Shown piece by piece: positions 63,433 through 64,000 of a DNA stretch of 64,000 nt. This DNA comes from Pseudomonadaceae bacterium (GTDB lineage Bacteria; Pseudomonadota; Gammaproteobacteria; Pseudomonadales; Azotimanducaceae). The stretch spans positions 202,411 to 266,410 of the forward strand of contig JANSXA010000007.1 in NCBI GenBank assembly GCA_024743175.1, given 5' to 3'. Made by a program: the position numbers and the translations under genes. The notes below the pieces were generated by a model that saw nothing but the letters and a program-made list of their open reading frames with translations, did not search any database and was not told the origin of the DNA. Position 1 is the first letter of the stretch; every line of letters starts with the position of its first letter.

Positions 63433-63864
63433 CTAACGAAGTACACCAGCTGCCTTCAGGGTCGCTTCAAGTTCCGCAATAATTGCGATGTCGTCAATGG
63501 TGGACGGCACGCTGTACTCTTCTCCATCCACCATCTTGCGCATCACTTTACGCAAAATTTTACCGGAGCGGGTTTTAGGCAGGCGCGTGACCACAACAGC
63601 ACGTTTGAAGTTTGCAATGGCTCCAACGTTCTGGCGAACCATGGCAACCAACTCATCCTGCAGGTCTTCAGCGCTGATATTAACCCCATCCTTGAGCAGC
63701 ATCAGACCCATGGGCACCTGTCCTTTGTCGACATCATTGATGCCGATGACCGCACACTCTGCTACCGCCGCATGTTCGGCGACAACTTCTTCAATCTGCC
63801 CGGTCGATAATCGATGACCAGCCACATTGATAACGTCATCAATACGACCCATAACAAAGAAATT
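63433..63864 (-). pseudogene. 3' fragment of an AMP-forming acetyl/propionyl-CoA synthetase
   Basis: About 143 codons remain, covering the C-terminal subdomain: VMGRIDDVINVAGHRLSTGQIEE and LPKTRSGKILRKVMRKMVDGEEYSVPSTIDD with the catalytic Lys in SGKIL, as in PrpE/ACSS-type enzymes. A complete gene needs ~480 more residues upstream, but similarity stops at FFVMG near 63864, the frame runs through unrelated codons and hits TAA at 63973-63975. The adjoining bases look like an insertion-sequence end. The remnant cannot be a full enzyme. Confidence 0.8.
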
Positions 63865-64000
63865 CTGTTGAAAAACTCTTCTCCTCGAGCGAAAACGTAA
63901 CGTTTGAAAATCCAACCGAGCCCTGCGTATCGCGGTTTCACCGCGTTTTCTGCATATATTCGTTTGTCCTTGTTAGATTCTCGTTAAACAGGCACACCAA
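63865..64000. mobile_element. Probable insertion-sequence end (partial, runs off window)
   Basis: From 63865 the plus strand reads CTGTTGAAAAACTCTTCTCC, close to terminal repeats I remember from several IS families that begin with CTGTTGAAAAA. Inside lie AAACGTTACGTTT (palindrome, 63894-63906 region) and CGCGGT-ttc-type hairpin near 63931-63945. The transposase would lie beyond base 64000. Evidence is the abrupt loss of synthetase similarity plus the end-like sequence; the family is not assigned. Confidence 0.5.

Noticed and set aside
63433..63915. Complete 160-residue synthetase-like protein starting at TTG 63915
   Set aside because: The first ~17 residues are unrelated to the family and come from the adjoining element; only the C-terminal subdomain is present.
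63860..64000. Integron attC site at the right edge
   Set aside because: CTAACAA and GTTA-like strings occur, but no GTTRRRY partner with the right spacing and pairing was found; an insertion-sequence end fits better.

Overview
The window is bacterial chromosome, dense with genes (roughly 54% GC by eye) and with almost no mobile DNA. It fits a marine-type gammaproteobacterium near the Pseudomonadales/Cellvibrionales. This rests on two housekeeping blocks whose order matches, from memory, that of Pseudomonas: (i) nadA–bepA–tusA-like–perM–dapA–bamC–MBL hydrolase (about 0.9–7.8 kb), and (ii) wrbA/arsC–yihY–thioredoxin–proS ... aspS–yebC–ruvCAB–tolQRAB–pal–cpoB–queE–queC–tRNA-Lys (about 43–61 kb). 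No alignment was run, so the genus is left open.

Layout. 1–7.8 kb: cell-envelope, protein-quality and lysine/NAD genes (cnoX, bamC, bepA, dapA, nadA). 7.9–18.5 kb: a mix of ATP-grasp and SDR enzymes, a SoxR-controlled VOC gene with a near-perfect SoxR box, SoxR–membrane protein–MOSC, LysR/pirin/nitroreductase, a Kef-type antiporter and an HDOD protein. 18.4–36.6 kb: an accessory catabolic region with a D-aminoacylase-like amidohydrolase, a Baeyer-Villiger-type monooxygenase, an acyl-CoA ligase, two crotonase-fold proteins, SDRs, two MFS carriers, a phosphotransferase/DUF6285 pair, a CYP153-like P450 and a zinc-free MDR reductase. Together they suggest uptake, oxidation, CoA activation and beta-oxidation of hydrophobic substrates. 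36.6–43.2 kb: an orphan histidine kinase, SelO, and an aruH–aruI-like pair for arginine transamination. 43.2–54.8 kb: tRNA-Lys, queuosine genes, Tol-Pal, Holliday-junction resolution, yebC and aspS. 54.8–64 kb: an HU protein with a Lys/Ala/Pro-rich N-terminal tail, proS, envelope and redox genes, a serine hydrolase, and at the right edge a broken acyl-CoA synthetase joined to a probable insertion-sequence end.

Points most worth following are: the SoxR box inside a 19-bp-spaced promoter upstream of a VOC gene; a ~205-bp element with perfect 31-bp inverted ends between convergent genes; the HU protein with two 22-residue tail repeats differing only by synonymous changes; a perfect operator-like palindrome before an XRE/MmyB regulator; a 15-bp tandem duplication that doubles the ruvC start codon; and the truncated synthetase at the right edge. 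No rRNA, CRISPR array, prophage or classical defence system was seen.
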